Source: Kwoniella bestiolae CBS 10118
Taxonomy: Eukaryota; Basidiomycota; Tremellomycetes; Tremellales; Cryptococcaceae
DNA length: 64,000 bases
Assembly: GCF_000512585.2 (NCBI RefSeq)
Contig: NC_089242.1
Location: 372,001-436,000, forward strand
Reading direction: 5' to 3'
Part shown: in pieces, positions 47,238 to 59,353 of the stretch
Numbering within the stretch: the first letter of the stretch is position 1
How the letters are laid out: every line of letters starts with the position of its first letter
The notes under the pieces: generated by a model
What the model saw: only the letters and a program-made list of their open reading frames with translations
Databases searched by the model: none
Told to the model about the DNA's origin: nothing
Made by a program: the position numbers and the translations under genes

Positions 47238-47765
47238 GCCCTATACATTGATTTGCACATTAGTAAAGCTGCTTCACTAGCTTTCCGCATTCAACCGATC
47301 TTCTATTCTGGTTTTACTCCATCGTGTAGTCTGGATCACTCACATATCCCTTGGGATGGTATGACCTGTCTGCTGCTCTTTCTACTTGGGTTGATGAGGA
47401 TGACATTGTGTTGGTGCTGATAGTATGGTGCGTACAAGGTTGAGGATATCCGAGATAGAAATCACAAATTGTGAAGTATTGTCTGTCTCTGAGATCATTC
47501 CTTCGTTCGGCGGCAAAGGGAAAGATGCCTTCTCAGGTATGCTGATTAAATGAGGGGCATCATTACAGACAAGCCGGCATATCACGTGATTCCAGCCAAC
47601 AACGTATAATAATCGGAAAGACAGGAACGATCCTTCCGACAAAAGAATGGTTTTTTTGACTTTTTCGACATTTCGCGCTTGTACTCATCTCTGACTTGAC
47701 GATTATCAACTACCGTCACATCCCTTTGGGTAAAGCCAAACGCACACAAAAGACGTCGAGTCAAG
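47238..47765. promoter_or_regulatory. divergent promoter, COA3 / MEF1, with TCACGTGA
   Basis: About 530 bases shared by two mitochondrial genes. It contains the perfect palindrome ATCACGTGAT (47581-47590), roughly 180 bases upstream of MEF1. This matches the Cbf1-type bHLH site. Confidence 0.55.
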
Positions 47766-50700
47766 ATGTCATCCCTCCCCCGAATAGCCTCTCGAATCCG
47801 ATCACCCATTCCCCTTAATCTCAACTCCACCGCAGCTCTCGCTCGACCCGCGATCTTAGCTAGGAAACCGATCCTCTCGCCTTCCGTTCCTACTTCCTCT
47901 GTAACGCCTTTGGGTAAGACTAGGGCGATATCGTCTGGATTCAGTTCGATATCGAAAAGATCGTTTAGCAGTTCAGTCAGAGTCGGAGAGGAGGAGAAAG
48001 CTAAAGAAGCATGGCCTGAGAGAGTTTTGCCGGTGTTGAAGGACAGTGATGTGAGGAGGTTGAAGAGGCAGAGGAACGTTGGGATGTGAGTTGGGTTCTG
48101 GTCTCTCCGTTAGCCCTTTTTTCATGTACCATCTTCACATACCATTTGGATCACTCCCAATAAAACACTGCGATCCGCATTATTTTCGCATGAATGCCCT
48201 TGTTCACTTCCATGTCATCTGACAATCGTCCTTAAAAACCTAATCGGAAGTATAGACAACTAACAGAATCTCATCGTAGTTCCGCCCACATCGACTCCGG
48301 TAAAACAACACTCACCGAGCGAATCCTCTACTATACCGGCAGAATCCGAGATATCCACGAAGTCAGAGGCCGAGATGCCGTAGGAGCCAAGATGGATTCC
48401 ATGGAATTGGAACGAGAAAAGGGAATCACCATTCAATCTGCAGCAACATTCGCAGATTGGGTATCGCCGCCTCCTCCCACGGAGCTTGCTGAGGGAGCGA
48501 CATTGTTTGGTACGGGGTCTGAAGAGGGGAAAGAGAAGTACTCGATCAATATTATTGATACTCCCGGACACGTAGATTTCACGATCGAGGTGGAGAGGGC
48601 TTTGAGAGTGCTCGATGGAGCGGTGTTAGTGCTTTGTGCGGTATCTGGTGTACAGTCTCAGACTATTACGGTCGATAGGCAGATGAGGAGGTATAATGTG
48701 CCGAGGTTGGCTTTTATCAATAAGATGGATCGGTGAGTGATCGACCCCATCTGGGTATACCGTTTTTATTCTTGTAATGGACACCTCGTCTACCTCTTGC
48801 TTGAATATCATGAAGCACTTTACTGAGTAATGGCTAACGATATGATGTTTTATTTCTGCAGAGCCGGCTCGAACCCCTTCCGAGTTATTCAGCAACTCAG
48901 AGGCAAATTGAAGATGAACGCTGCTGCTCTTCAAGTACCGATCGGAGCGGAAGGAGACTTCTCTGGTGTAGTCGATCTAGTCAGGATGAAGGCATTGTAC
49001 AACGAAGGTGTGAAAGGGTGAGTCATCCATCCACATCCACCTGGCAAGCGTCATTCTAATGACTCGGCTGATATCCTGTTTCATTCTAGTAATCAAGTAG
49101 TCGAGACCGACGAAATACCCGAATCCGTCCGAGCACTCGCCGAAGAGAAACGAGCAGAGCTCATCGAACAACTCTCAGAAGCGGATGAAACCCTCTGTGA
49201 TCTGTTCCTCGACGAGGCGCCAATTTCCGAGTTGGATATCGCTCAAGCGCTCAGACGAGCGACTGTCGCATTAAAATTCACACCTGTATTCATGGGTTCA
49301 GCCATCAAGAACACCGGTGTTCAAGCCTTATTAGATGGTGTATGTCAATACCTCCCCGACCCGAACGAAGTGCACAACCAGGCGCTCGATGCAGCCTTAC
49401 CACCTCAGGCACCTCCCGTACCGCTTGTTCCTGCTGCTGAAGCCCCGCTGGTCGGATTGGCCTTCAAGTTGGAAGAAGGGCGATATGGCCAATTGACGTA
49501 TATGAGAGTGTACCAGGGTGAACTGAAGAGAGGTGGGGTGATTTATAATGCGAGGACGGGGAAGAAGGTCAAGGTGCCTAGGTTAGTGAGGATGCATTCG
49601 GATGAAATGGAGGTGAGTAGCGATTCTATCGTACCATATGACAGGGGGAGAATGGCTCAGGGCTAATTGGATGGGATATTGTTAGGACGTCGAATCTATT
49701 GGAGCCGGAGAGATTTGCGCGATGTTCGGTGTGGAATGTTCTTCTGGTGATACGTTCAATGATGGTTCAACTACATTCTCGATGGTGAGTTGAGGAATGG
49801 TTCGTCGACAGTCAGGCCAACTCAGCTAACGAGATTTGTGGATATCATTAGACGTCCATGTTCGTCCCCGAGCCTGTTATCTCACTTTCCATCCGACCAG
49901 AAGGGAACGAGACTCCCAATTTCTCACGAGCGTTGAATCGATTCCAGAAAGAAGATCCTACGTTCAGAGTACATGTTGATTCAGAATCGCAAGAGGTGAG
50001 CTTGCCTTTGATCTCACCACTCATCCTCGATACACTGAACTGCTATATGTACAAGTAAAGATCATCCCATGCTGACTTCTCGTACGTGGTATAGACTATC
50101 ATCTCAGGAATGGGAGAGCTTCACTTGGACATCTACGTCGAACGAATGAAGAGAGAATACAACGTCGCCTGCGTCACCGGTAAACCCCGTGTAGCGTTCC
50201 GAGAGACAATAACGGAAGAGAGTAAATTCAACTACACACATAAGAAACAGAGTGGTGGTTCAGGTCAATTCGGTAGAGTTATTGGTAAATTGGAGCCTAT
50301 GGAGATGGACCCTGAGACGAATAAGGATACGGCATTTGAGAATAGGATTATTGGGGGGAATATCCCGAATCAGTTTATACCTGCTATTGAGAAGGTGAGT
50401 CTTGCGTTTGCATAAGGGTTGGTGGATGATGGAATGGGGAAGAAGGGTGCTAAGAGGGGGATGGGGATGGGGATATCACAAGTACTAGTACTCGGTGTGG
50501 GACATGTCGATGGAGTCGAGGGGTGGACGGATGTAGACCATGAATTGAACTTCGCTGACATCTATCTCATAAATAGGGATTCCAAGAAGCTCTCGACCGA
50601 GGTTTACTCACAGGTCACCCCATCTCAGGCTGTCGATTCGTATTGGAAGATGGATCGGCGCATACTGTCGATTCCAACGAACTAGCCTTCAGACTAGCAG

Positions 50701-51177
50701 CCATCGGAGCCTTCCGAGAAGCTTTCCAGAAATCGAAACCCGTCATCCTGGAGCCAGTCATGACTGTTGAGGTGGTCGCTCCGATCGAGTTCCAAGGAAA
50801 TGTGATCGGTGCGCTGAATCAGCGTAAGGGTACGATCGTGGATACTGAAGTTAGGGATGACGAGTTTACGCTCACTGCTGAGGTGGCGCTGAATGATATG
50901 TTTGGGTATTCGAGTCAGTTGAGAGGGATGACGCAGGGTAAAGGTGAGTGATCGTTTCTTCCTTTTCTGCCTTCTCTGCGTCGATCTTTGACTCCCCTCC
51001 CTGACTTGGGTGCAGGATCAGGAAGTAAAAGAGTTGAAAGAGTTGCATGAATAGCTAATTTGGATGATTGGAATGATAGGTGAATTCTCAATGGAATACA
51101 AGAACCACCAACCTGTTATGCCGAATGTGCAGAGGGATATGATGGATGCATTCAGGAAGAAGCAGTTGAGCAAGTAA
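47766..51177 (+). CDS. MEF1: mitochondrial translation elongation factor G (EF-G1)
   Basis: Nine exons (47766-48085, 48280-48732, 48862-49017, 49090-49612, 49686-49784, 49852-49995, 50095-50394, 50577-50943, 51080-51177) give 819 residues. A Ser/Arg-rich presequence precedes the GTPase domain: P-loop AHIDSGKTT at 109-117, REKGITIQSAA (switch I), DTPGHVDF (switch II) and NKMDR. Domain II (LVGLAFKLEEGRYGQLTYMR), domain IV (KESKFNYTHKKQSGGSGQF-type core) and domain V (MTVEVVAPIEFQGNVIGALN) follow. The QSGGSGQF signature and the SMEYKNHQPV end place it with mtEFG1. It drives translocation on mitochondrial ribosomes. Confidence 0.96.
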
Positions 51178-51677
51178 TTGTAGGATACGAATCTAGAAGG
51201 CTTCATTGAGGAGGCGAGATGAGCTCCAAGGTATAGATCATGCTGAACGGTCAGATATAGGGTGTGCGTGGGTAGATCACAAGGCGTGAAGACATCTACA
51301 AGATTTCAATATCAACGAATATTACGGTTTTTCCCTTTTTTTTTCTTCTCATGTAATATCTCGCATAGTTACGGTTCCGTTTCACCTAGAATTAGCATAG
51401 ACCATATATCGGATCATCCATTACATATTGATAATTCAACGATGACATCTCCCTACTCACATTTTGACGTTTTCAAATCTAAATCTGCAATTCCCACTTG
51501 CCAGGATGTGACTCCGCTGACCCTTCTTTTCTGAACATCCAAAATGACATTTGATCCCCTGTTCCCATCAAAATAGTGAACTGCATCCTTCCGACCCCTC
51601 TAAACCATCGCATAATCCATTCTAAACCAAAAACAAGCATTTCTAACGAGCCGGATCGACGCAACACGCAAAAAACT
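51178..51677. other. intergenic region between MEF1 and tRNA-Leu copy 2
   Basis: MEF1 3' UTR and the tRNA trailer. No gene is recognised. Confidence 0.4.
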
Positions 51678-51786
51678 GACGAGACTGGGATTCGAACCCA
51701 GGCCCCGAAGGACTGCCGAGGATGATTAGCTTATAGGGGAAATCTTCTCCTTAAGACAGCATGTTAGACCGCTCCATCATCTCGCC
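51678..51786 (-). tRNA. tRNA-Leu(AAG), copy 2, with intron
   Basis: The mature sequence is identical to copy 1, including anticodon AAG. The intron differs in its central part (CTATAAGCTAATC instead of CTAAAGCTTAATC). About 24 bases of the 3' trailer beyond the T-run also match copy 1 (TTGCG and GTTGCGTCGA), pointing to a local duplication. A run of six or more T follows as Pol III terminator. Confidence 0.93.
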
Positions 51787-52175
51787 ATGTAGATCACGCC
51801 TTGCGGCGTTTATTTGATTTTTGGGATTCTTAGCTGCTATATATACAATATAAGCTCAAATAGGGTGCCTTATGATTTCTTGTCTTTAGATGGGTCCTTT
51901 GGGAGGAGTTGCGAGGGGTTGGGTGTGTTGGGTATAGGTTAGAGGGTCGAGAGAGGGTGGTTAAGGGGCTGGGAGCGGTCGGGAGGGTGAGGAATCGAGG
52001 AGGGTGATGAGGGGTCGTTGAGGTGATGATGGATGAATGAGGGGGTCAAGTTAGCTGAGGGGATCGAGAGGTTGAAGGATGTCGGAAGGGGATAGTCAAG
52101 GACAACGGTTGAGCGGTAAGGTCGGGGCGACGATGCGGGATAGATTGAGACTGATTGACGGGTGTTATGGACAGT

Positions 52176-52206
52176 GATATTGATATTGATATTGATATTG
52201 ATATCG
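52176..52206. repeat. GATATT hexamer microsatellite
   Basis: Five near-perfect tandem copies of a six-base unit. Confidence 0.8.
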
Positions 52207-52219
52207 GATACAACCTGGG

Positions 52220-53014
52220 CTAGTGTGTGGGGGATAGCTGAAATCGACGAGCTGTCGATGTTGATGGTGATAGTCGAAGGGGCGAAGGACGGATGAAGGG
52301 ATGTACCCACGAAGGTACGTGATTGGGCTCGGTGTGGTCGAGTGTACTCCCTCGGGGTGATAGCGATGACTTGATATTGGAGTCGAGAGGGCCGAGAGCT
52401 CGAGTGGAGTTGGGCGATGACGAAGGGGTGAATGGGAAGGTTGCATCACAGTCAAAGTGGAGGGAACCACATTGAGCTATGTGTGGTGCATCGGCCAATA
52501 CGGGGGGGGGGGCATGGCAAGTGTCTCGGTCATTCCCTAGGTGTCAGCTGTCCCGACCAATGGGACTGGAACGAAGGTGAAGTTTTGGATACTATTTCAT
52601 TTGATTACGGATACTCACTGTCAGGTATCCAACTTTTTTCATAGTTGTCTTCAATAACTCGGTTCGTGACTTGAGGAAACCCTTGGGGATTGTCATGATC
52701 GCAAAACACGGGACGTTCGAAATAGACCATATCTTGATAAAGTGAGTTTGTAGTGATCCATTAGAGTGTTTGTACGTGTTTTCTTTTGTTGTGATATTTT
52801 CCCGCCCGATCTGGCTGGTCTCTCACAGACGAGTCGGTCATCCGCCGGTACGGGATCATACGAAGCGGATGTGCGGACCACCACGAGCTGACCGTGACCT
52901 TTCCCAAACGAGACGTGTGCATTTTCTACACCTTGGAGCGAGGAGAGTGGACATGCGTGTGGAAATAGTGCCGATGACACCAGCGAGGATGAGGGGGAGG
53001 GGGGTCTGGACGGC
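52220..53014 (-). pseudogene. candidate gene or gene remnant, unknown product
   Basis: Several adjoining stretches read as protein. On the minus strand, LQGVENAHVSFGKGHGQLVV continues to DDRLVCERPARSGGKI, then a short possible intron (GTACAA to TTATCAAG, 44 bases). Next come MVYFERPVFCDHDNPQGFPQ and VIEDNYEKSWIPD, ending at a GTGAGT donor. After the next acceptor the frame runs into an 11-C homopolymer and stops soon after; another frame past the homopolymer is open for about 90 codons (ADAPHIAQCGSLHFDCD). No start codon, signal peptide or family could be assigned. It could be a real gene with a sequencing error in the homopolymer, or a decaying one. Confidence 0.3.
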
Positions 53015-53919
53015 GATCAACGGGGGAGTGGCGACGGTGGAGCGAGAGGATGGGAAATGCTTGAGGGGGATGGTGAGGATATGTGCTGTGATGGTGAAGA
53101 TGGCGGGGGGGACGATTCAAAGACAAGAGGATAAACGAGAGATACAGTATACAGAGAGGATGAGGGAGATGAAGGGAGAATGTGGTAACAAGAGAGCAAC
53201 ATGAAGAGAGGGATGAGGGATGAGGGAATGGAAACGAGGAAGAACAAATTACAATTAAATTGAATAAGAGAGAACGAAGAAACAATAACGAAGAACGAAG
53301 AACGAAGAACGGAAAAAGAAGGATGAAAATGATTGAGGAAAAGCGAATACCCAGTGAAGGGGACCGAGGTATATACGAGAAAACTGTCCTTCGTATCTCC
53401 GTATCCATCGCATACTTCTGGGTGATCAAACGCTGTAGAAGGGCATAGCAGAAGCCCCAAATCCACATACGGCGGATGAAGACATGAGAAAAACAGGGTA
53501 GAGGTTGTGTTTGATACACACGAACACACACGGGATGGTGCGCCACAAAGCCGTTTTCGATGAATTCGAACGAGTTGTCTTCTCATGATATCCGCCTCCG
53601 TCGGACAGCCTTTCCATTGAAGAGGCTCTTTATGGATGATCATAATCCAAAAGCCGATCCTACGCGAGGTCTGTGCATACCTCAGGCTGTGGACGTCAAA
53701 ATCCAACTGTACGCTTGTCCATCTCACTGCTCTGTTCCGCTCAGGATGCCACTGCCACCATAGTAACCATCATGAGTATTTTATGCAAAACATCACCTCA
53801 ACCTCCACACGCGTTTTCCAAGTCCAACAGTGATTTCCCTTGCATCCAACTCAACGTTGATTGACCTTTCACTTCAACACATATCACATGCTATACAAAA
53901 ATCGTCCGGAAAAAACTCG

Positions 53920-55368
53920 ATGATATCCACCCTCCATGCTCCCTCCAACCCCACCGACCGAACTATAACGCCCATCCCAAACGATCCAAAGGGAAAAGGC
54001 AAAGCTGAGCCCGAGACTGAATCGCTAGTGGATGAAAGAGGAGATGAGTTGTTTTATAGGACGTTTAGGGATGAGGAGAGTGATTTGCCGGGGATGATGA
54101 GGCTTGTGGAGCAGGAGCTGTCTGAGCCGTAAGTGTTTTGTACTTCCATAAGAACGCTGGGGGGTTGGACGTAGGCTGATAGGATTGGATTTGTTTTATT
54201 GTTTTAGGTATAATGGTATGTTGTTGTGATTCTTGACATTGAGACCAGGGGGGAAAATAGACGTTGATACTTCTGATGGGTAGTGTATACGTTTAGGTAT
54301 TTCTTGATTGATTGGTATGTATGTCTATCAGCTGTAGAAGTCAAAAGATGGTACACGTAGCTAATGAGAATGTCGTGCAGGCCACATCTCGCTTTTCTTG
54401 TATGTCGTTCCATACTACACCTTACCTTATCCCATAACCCCTTGCGTATCATCATCTTCTACATCAAGTTGATAAGCGGCTTAACTTGATCGACTTGCAC
54501 ATAGGTCTTCCCCTCACCACACTCGACAGACCCAATAGCAACTATAATATGTAAACAAGACTCCCACCGGGGAAAGACTAATAGAGGGTATATAGCTATG
54601 TTGAGTGTTGATAGAGCATGGAGAAGGAGGGGTATAGGTGGGTTTCATCTTCCACTTGACAGATCAATCTGGCTGCAGCGTGGACTGGAATGATCAAACT
54701 CTTTGAGACTGCGAGGGAAATGCTGATGTGTATCCATACTTTAGCGAGTAAATTGGTTGAATTGGCCATTGATGAGATGGCCCGAAGGGGTGCGCACGAG
54801 GTAGGTCATGCCACCTTTATTCGCAGAGCTGAAAGCTGATGTTATCTGATTCTCACCATGTACAGGTCGTGCTGGAAACGGAATACGACAATGCCCCTTC
54901 TTTATCGCTCTACGACAGATTAGGTTTCCTGAGAGAAAAAAGATTACACAGGTTCTATTCTAATCATAAAGATGCGTGAGTCTGTCAAACTGTCTTTATG
55001 GCCATTGTCGAATAGATTCATTGCGTGAAAGTATACATCATCAACGTTCTCCATCGTCTGCTATCCTTCCCTGAAACTTAATGGGAATGGACGCATTATC
55101 TCATTTATGCGTTCATGCTAACCTATATGTTACATGCTATAGCTTCCGCCTAATTCTCCCTCTCGAAACTCACCCACCTCCTCCACCAGAGACAGACGAC
55201 GAAGCAGATCAAGCCCGATGGGCCGTAGGTGCTGGGTCGGAATTGGGCCCAATACCTGAAGAAGGAGAACCACCGAGGTATTTCACCGATGGGGATGTTG
55301 AGATGGGTGGGGGGACGCCGAAACCCCCGCCATTGAGGGAGATAAGCGATTGGGGAATGTATATTTGA
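53920..55368 (+). CDS. MAK3: N-alpha-acetyltransferase 30, NatC catalytic subunit
   Basis: Eight exons (53920-54128, 54208-54215, 54284-54314, 54381-54399, 54505-54637, 54745-54800, 54866-54975, 55143-55368) give 263 residues. The GNAT domain is clear: LSEPYNVYTFRYFLIDWPHL, IATIICKQDSHRGKTNRGYI, AMLSVDRAWRRRGIASKL with the acetyl-CoA loop RRRGIA, and ETEYDNAPSLSLYDRLGF. NatC acetylates N-termini such as Met-Leu, Met-Ile and Met-Phe. Exon 2 is only eight bases and supplies the invariant Tyr-Asn of EPYN; without it the family motif breaks. The N-terminal 45 residues and the acidic Pro-rich C-terminal 60 residues are extensions. Confidence 0.92.
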
Positions 55369-55690
55369 GGTATGGGTGGGAAATACGGCCTGATGATTAT
55401 CCCTTTTGAGAGGAGAGGATTAAAGGTGGCATGGTAGAAGAGACTGACAAGTCGTTGCTGTGAAGATGGGTGTGAGGGATGAAGGACCTTGATCAAGCTG
55501 CGGCTCGAACATGTCTTTCTACCCTGGAGGCTAGATCTTTGTATATGTCGAGCCATTGTAGGGAATATAGATAGCATAATCTCATAGCATTCATTGCATA
55601 TCATCGTTCAAAGGTGGTACAACTACTACATCCGGGGCTACAGACATTCCATATTTCCTCCACTGGCTAGAAGCACTGGTGATAAGTAAA

Positions 55691-56219
55691 TTACGAGTTG
55701 AGTTTCTCAGCTTCGGCTTTCAACTGTAATCAGACAAGACATATGTATCAGCGAAATAACCCATAACGAGTGAAATGATGATGAGACTAAGTAACTCTGG
55801 AGGTGGGAGCGGATCGGCGACTCACCTCTTCCCTGGACTTTGGCTTCTCCAAACCCTGTTGGATCTCATGGCTTGGGATATGGGGTCCCTTCGCGTTATA
55901 GGCATTGTACGATGCACTTTGTAGTCCGCCGTGCTCGGCTGGCTCGGAGTTGAGGTCTGCCGGGTTGTTCGACTTGGCAGGGTGAGGGAGGATGTTGAAG
56001 CCTACTCCACCGAGAGATAGAGGTCAGTGGCGAGGTCAAGATAGGATGATATTCAATATGAAAGGGTCGAGGTGATGAGATGGGGTCGTATAGTAGATTG
56101 GGCATAAGAGAAGGTAGATACGTGTAGCGTGGGAAGATGGTAGTAGGAGGAAGGGATAACTCACTTTGTTCTTGTTCTTTCTTGTTTCCAGTCATGTTGA
56201 TCTGATTCATAGATGTCAT
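55691..56219 (-). CDS. small conserved fungal protein of unknown function
   Basis: Exons 56165-56219, 55826-56001 and 55691-55723 give 87 residues. I do not recognise a named family, though the pattern (SASYNAYNAKGPHIPSHEI, QQGLEKPKSREELKAEAEKL) resembles short conserved proteins seen in many fungi. It is hydrophilic, with no signal or membrane segment. The first exon (MTSMNQINMTGNKKEQEQ) and last exon are short, and junction phases agree. Another gene starts divergently at 56600. Confidence 0.7.
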
Positions 56220-56599
56220 GTTGAAGAGAGAGAGTTGAAAATGTTTGTTAGTGCTGTTTATATAGCTATTAGGTGATATTCCGACGATGGCGTGTTTGTT
56301 GTCACTCTCAGTGACATGTCCGAGGAATGAGCAGTGTGATTGATGCAAGGGTGATGTCGTCATACCCCTCCTTTGGATTGTATGTTTGCCACCGTGACTT
56401 GTTTATTCCCTCTGGTTAAGCTGGGGTACCTAGGCACGAGTCTGACGCGTGGAAGTGAGAGTGACCAAGTTACCCCGCACTCTCCTACAGAACAGACAAA
56501 GACACACATATACATGGTGTAGGACTTGATGTATACATGTTATGCGTATAGACGATCAAAATTACTTGACTTACATAGGGTAAAGGAGAAATCACCACC
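56220..56599. promoter_or_regulatory. divergent promoter, small protein / NECAP
   Basis: About 380 bases between divergent starts. No specific site was identified. Confidence 0.4.
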
Positions 56600-57519
56600 A
56601 TGGACATACTATCAGACGAGATCGAGTCGGTGCTCTTCGTATCGAGGGAGGTGATGGGTGAGTATAGTTCACGTCTGCTGTCAAATGCAAATGCTAGTAG
56701 TGACGATGCTCAACAACGGAATCTGTGTGCCCTTGCTATACAGTCTACCAAGTTCCTCCTCGAACATCTTCATCAGGCTACAAAGCAGCAGATTGGAATG
56801 TCGAAGCATTCCTATGGAAAGGGAGATTGAGGGTATTGGAAATTGGTTCAAGGTGCGATATACGTCTTGAGGTGTGTGTTGTCCTGCTCTTGCTTTTTGT
56901 CCGTTCATACGGAAGGAAGGGTTCGATGCTGATTATAGGGGCGGGCGATGTAGGACTCAAGTACGGGTGAACTTTTCGCTCAGGTGAATTACGCCGCGCC
57001 TTGGTCTCAGGTCGAACCTGTTTTAGATAGTTCGAGGTACTTTGTGTTGAGGGTGGAAGGTGAGGGGGGGAAGAGGGCTTATATAGGGATGGGATTCCAG
57101 GAAAGAGGGGAGGCTTTTGATTTCCAGGTGAGTGATTATCATACAGTTCATCTGTAAAGCAAAGTACTCGAATCGACAATTTGGAAATTGGTACACATCG
57201 GTATTGCTCATACCGTACTAAAACATCCAATCCAGATTATACGAGCTAACCAATACCGATGATCTGTATACTACAGGTCGCCCTTCAATCAGTCGCCAAA
57301 CGAACTTCCAACCCCTCCTCCACCTCCTCAACGAACCCTTCAGAACCTCCCAAGCCAGCTGCTCCACCTAAAGATTATTCCCTAAAAGAAGGCCAGACAT
57401 TCAAAATCAACATCCCAGGACGGGAAAACAAGAAGACCACTCCACCGTCAACCTCGTCTGGCGGAGTGGGAGGACTGTTCAGCTTACCGCCACCCCCTCC
57501 ACCAGGTAGGAAACGATAG
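56600..57519 (+). CDS. NECAP-type endocytosis protein (adaptin ear-binding)
   Basis: Exons 56600-56657, 56744-56871, 56954-57127 and 57277-57519 give 200 residues. The PH-like NECAP fold is evident: EIESVLFVSREVMVYQVPPR, GYKAADWNVEAFLWKGRLRV, DSSTGELFAQVNYAAPWSQV and YIGMGFQERGEAFDFQVALQ. The C-terminus is disordered and ends in a Pro-rich, Gly-rich tail. Animal NECAPs bind the AP-2 ear and regulate clathrin-coated vesicles. The exact WxxF ear-binding motif is not seen at the end. The gene is convergent with the MAPR-like gene. Confidence 0.93.
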
Positions 57520-57584
57520 ATATACATATATATGATTTGACACGACGTGTGACATGTATGATAGATAGATATATGCATCAACTC

Positions 57585-58793
57585 TCATTGTACAGGACCA
57601 GGCTTGTGTCTTCCCCTCTTGGCAGCTGCTTCTCCGGGGGCATGTTGCCCTTGACTCCCTGATTCTGGCTCGGCCACTCGACAAGGCTCGGGAATTCGGT
57701 CCTGTTCGGTGAGAGGGGGGTTGAGGACGTAGCCTATTTTATGGTATTTCTCGTGGTTCAGGAAGAAAGATTTCCAGTGTGTAAGAGCCTGTGTGTGGGG
57801 ACGTGAGCGACATTAGCAATATTTTTTTTGTTAAGTACAAGAGTCAGGTTGTTCCATGATAGAAGCGATGATGATATGTGAGGTTGATACGTACAGCTTG
57901 TTCATCATCGTTCAATCCCCTCGTATCGTGCGTTAAGTGAGTTTCGAAACATCCCGTAGTGAATGCCCTCGAAGCGTCTCTCCCTGCCCTACATATCATC
58001 AACATAATATTCATCAGCACTTCAACTGTATCATACAGCCCTAAAAAGCTCTACATCTGGATGGGGTTGGAGGTATCAAAGATGTAGTCACCACTCACAT
58101 CATATTATAGCTCCCCCCCTTACCGTATATCCTCCTATTCGCACTAACGTCAAATACCACCCCATCCACAGCCAGATAAACAGGTCGGTCCTCCCTTAAA
58201 CCATCATACATCAACAATTCTTGCGGAGTAAATGTCCTGAGTTGGATCTTGAATGGGTTTAGGGGGAATTCGTTCCAGTATCTTCGAAGGGGAGGTAGGA
58301 AGTAGGGGGAGAGGCCGAATGAGAAAGATTGAGTTAGGAAGAGGGATAGTAAGGGAAGGAACAGGAGGATGGGCAGGATATTTCGGATAGTCCAGTCTGA
58401 TGACTGCTTGGCACTGGCACGTCTTTGCTGTTCTTGCTTTTTGAGTTGTTGGGCTTTGAGTTTCGATTCGTGTTCTAGTCGTCGGCGCTGAGAGGAGAGG
58501 ATGGCTCGGTTGGATGGTTTGTCTGTTACGATGTTGCCGTATCTTCTTTGTGTTCTCAGCTTGGTACCTTGGGATGGGACAGGAGGAGAGAAGGATAAAC
58601 CTACGCATCTTTCGTCTTATCGTATATCTCTTCTTTGGGAGCTTCACCGGGTCTTGAACGCTGACGGACTAATGGAATTCGAGCGATATGTCAGCGTCAG
58701 GTGTTGCTTCGACGTGGCATTCGAGGGTGACTCACTGCCAGGATAATACTCATCGGGATGGTTAGCATACACATCTGTATGCTCGCTGCTCAT
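57585..58793 (-). CDS. membrane-anchored cytochrome b5-like (MAPR/Dap1-type) protein
   Basis: Exons 58736-58793, 58605-58668, 58099-58545, 57895-57988 and 57585-57788 give 288 residues. A cytosolic N-terminus with a coiled-coil-like basic stretch (LEHESKLKAQQLKKQEQQRR) precedes one membrane helix (NILPILLFLPLLSLFLTQSF). The cytochrome b5-like heme/steroid-binding domain follows: RTFTPQELLMYDGLREDRPV, YLAVDGVVFDVSANRRIYGK and GGSYNMMAGRDASRAFTTGC. Dap1/PGRMC proteins bind heme and support sterol-synthesising P450s; the role here is inferred. The acceptor of intron 2 (an AAAG end) was chosen for phase and is the least certain junction. Confidence 0.85.
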
Positions 58794-59353
58794 TCTGATA
58801 TACCTGTAGTAGCGTAGAGCGTCAAGACAGTGTTGGATCCAACAATGTAACACGAAATGCAATTATCACTTTGGGAGATATGCGATGGATTGTCCAGGTG
58901 ATTCATGGTATTACGTGGTTACCCTCCACTCTGTTACGGTATAAGTCAAATGAGTACGAAGATAGGCGAAATACGCGTAACATACGACCATGACCACCTC
59001 TCCTGTTATAAAGTAGAATCCATCTCATATGCATTCACATCTGCATCTCTACTCGTTGACTCTACACATCAATCACTCTGCCATCACAAGCATACACGGC
59101 ACTCTCTACATCGTCATGCCATCTAGCAAGGAGCAAATCACATCCATCAAGCGATAATCCATCATCGAATCATATCACGAGACCAAAAGTCATTTCCGCA
59201 TAGTACTAGTCCGCATCAAAAATCAAAAATCAAAATCAAGAATCAAAACCCTTCTCTTTCAATCTCCCATCTCCCATCTCTCTCTCAACCTACCGCATAT
59301 CTCGTAACATACCCATCGATCCCAACCCATAATTCACAGTATCAACACCCACC
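58794..59353. promoter_or_regulatory. divergent promoter, MAPR-like / acyl-CoA synthetase-like
   Basis: About 560 bases. Repeated AATCAAAA words occur near 59217-59250, and CTCTCTCAACC-type pyrimidine runs precede the start at 59354. Confidence 0.4.

Larger units (their letters stand above)
51787..53919. other. gene-poor region with simple repeats
   Basis: About 2.1 kb. It holds a GATATT hexamer repeat (about 52176-52206), an 11-G run at 52502-52512, GAACGAA repeats near 53273-53310 and a doubtful minus-strand gene (separate entry). Long minus-strand open frames near 53.0-53.7 kb are pyrimidine-rich and probably not coding. Confidence 0.4.

Noticed and set aside
53017..53727. 236-codon minus-strand frame, with an overlapping 206-codon frame
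   Set aside because: Both are pyrimidine-rich translations (Ser, Leu, Phe, Pro) with no motif; several frames are open at once, as expected from composition bias.
58204..58647. 147-codon minus-strand frame overlapping the MAPR-like gene
   Set aside because: It is out of frame with the cytochrome b5-like domain; the spliced model in the other frame explains the region.
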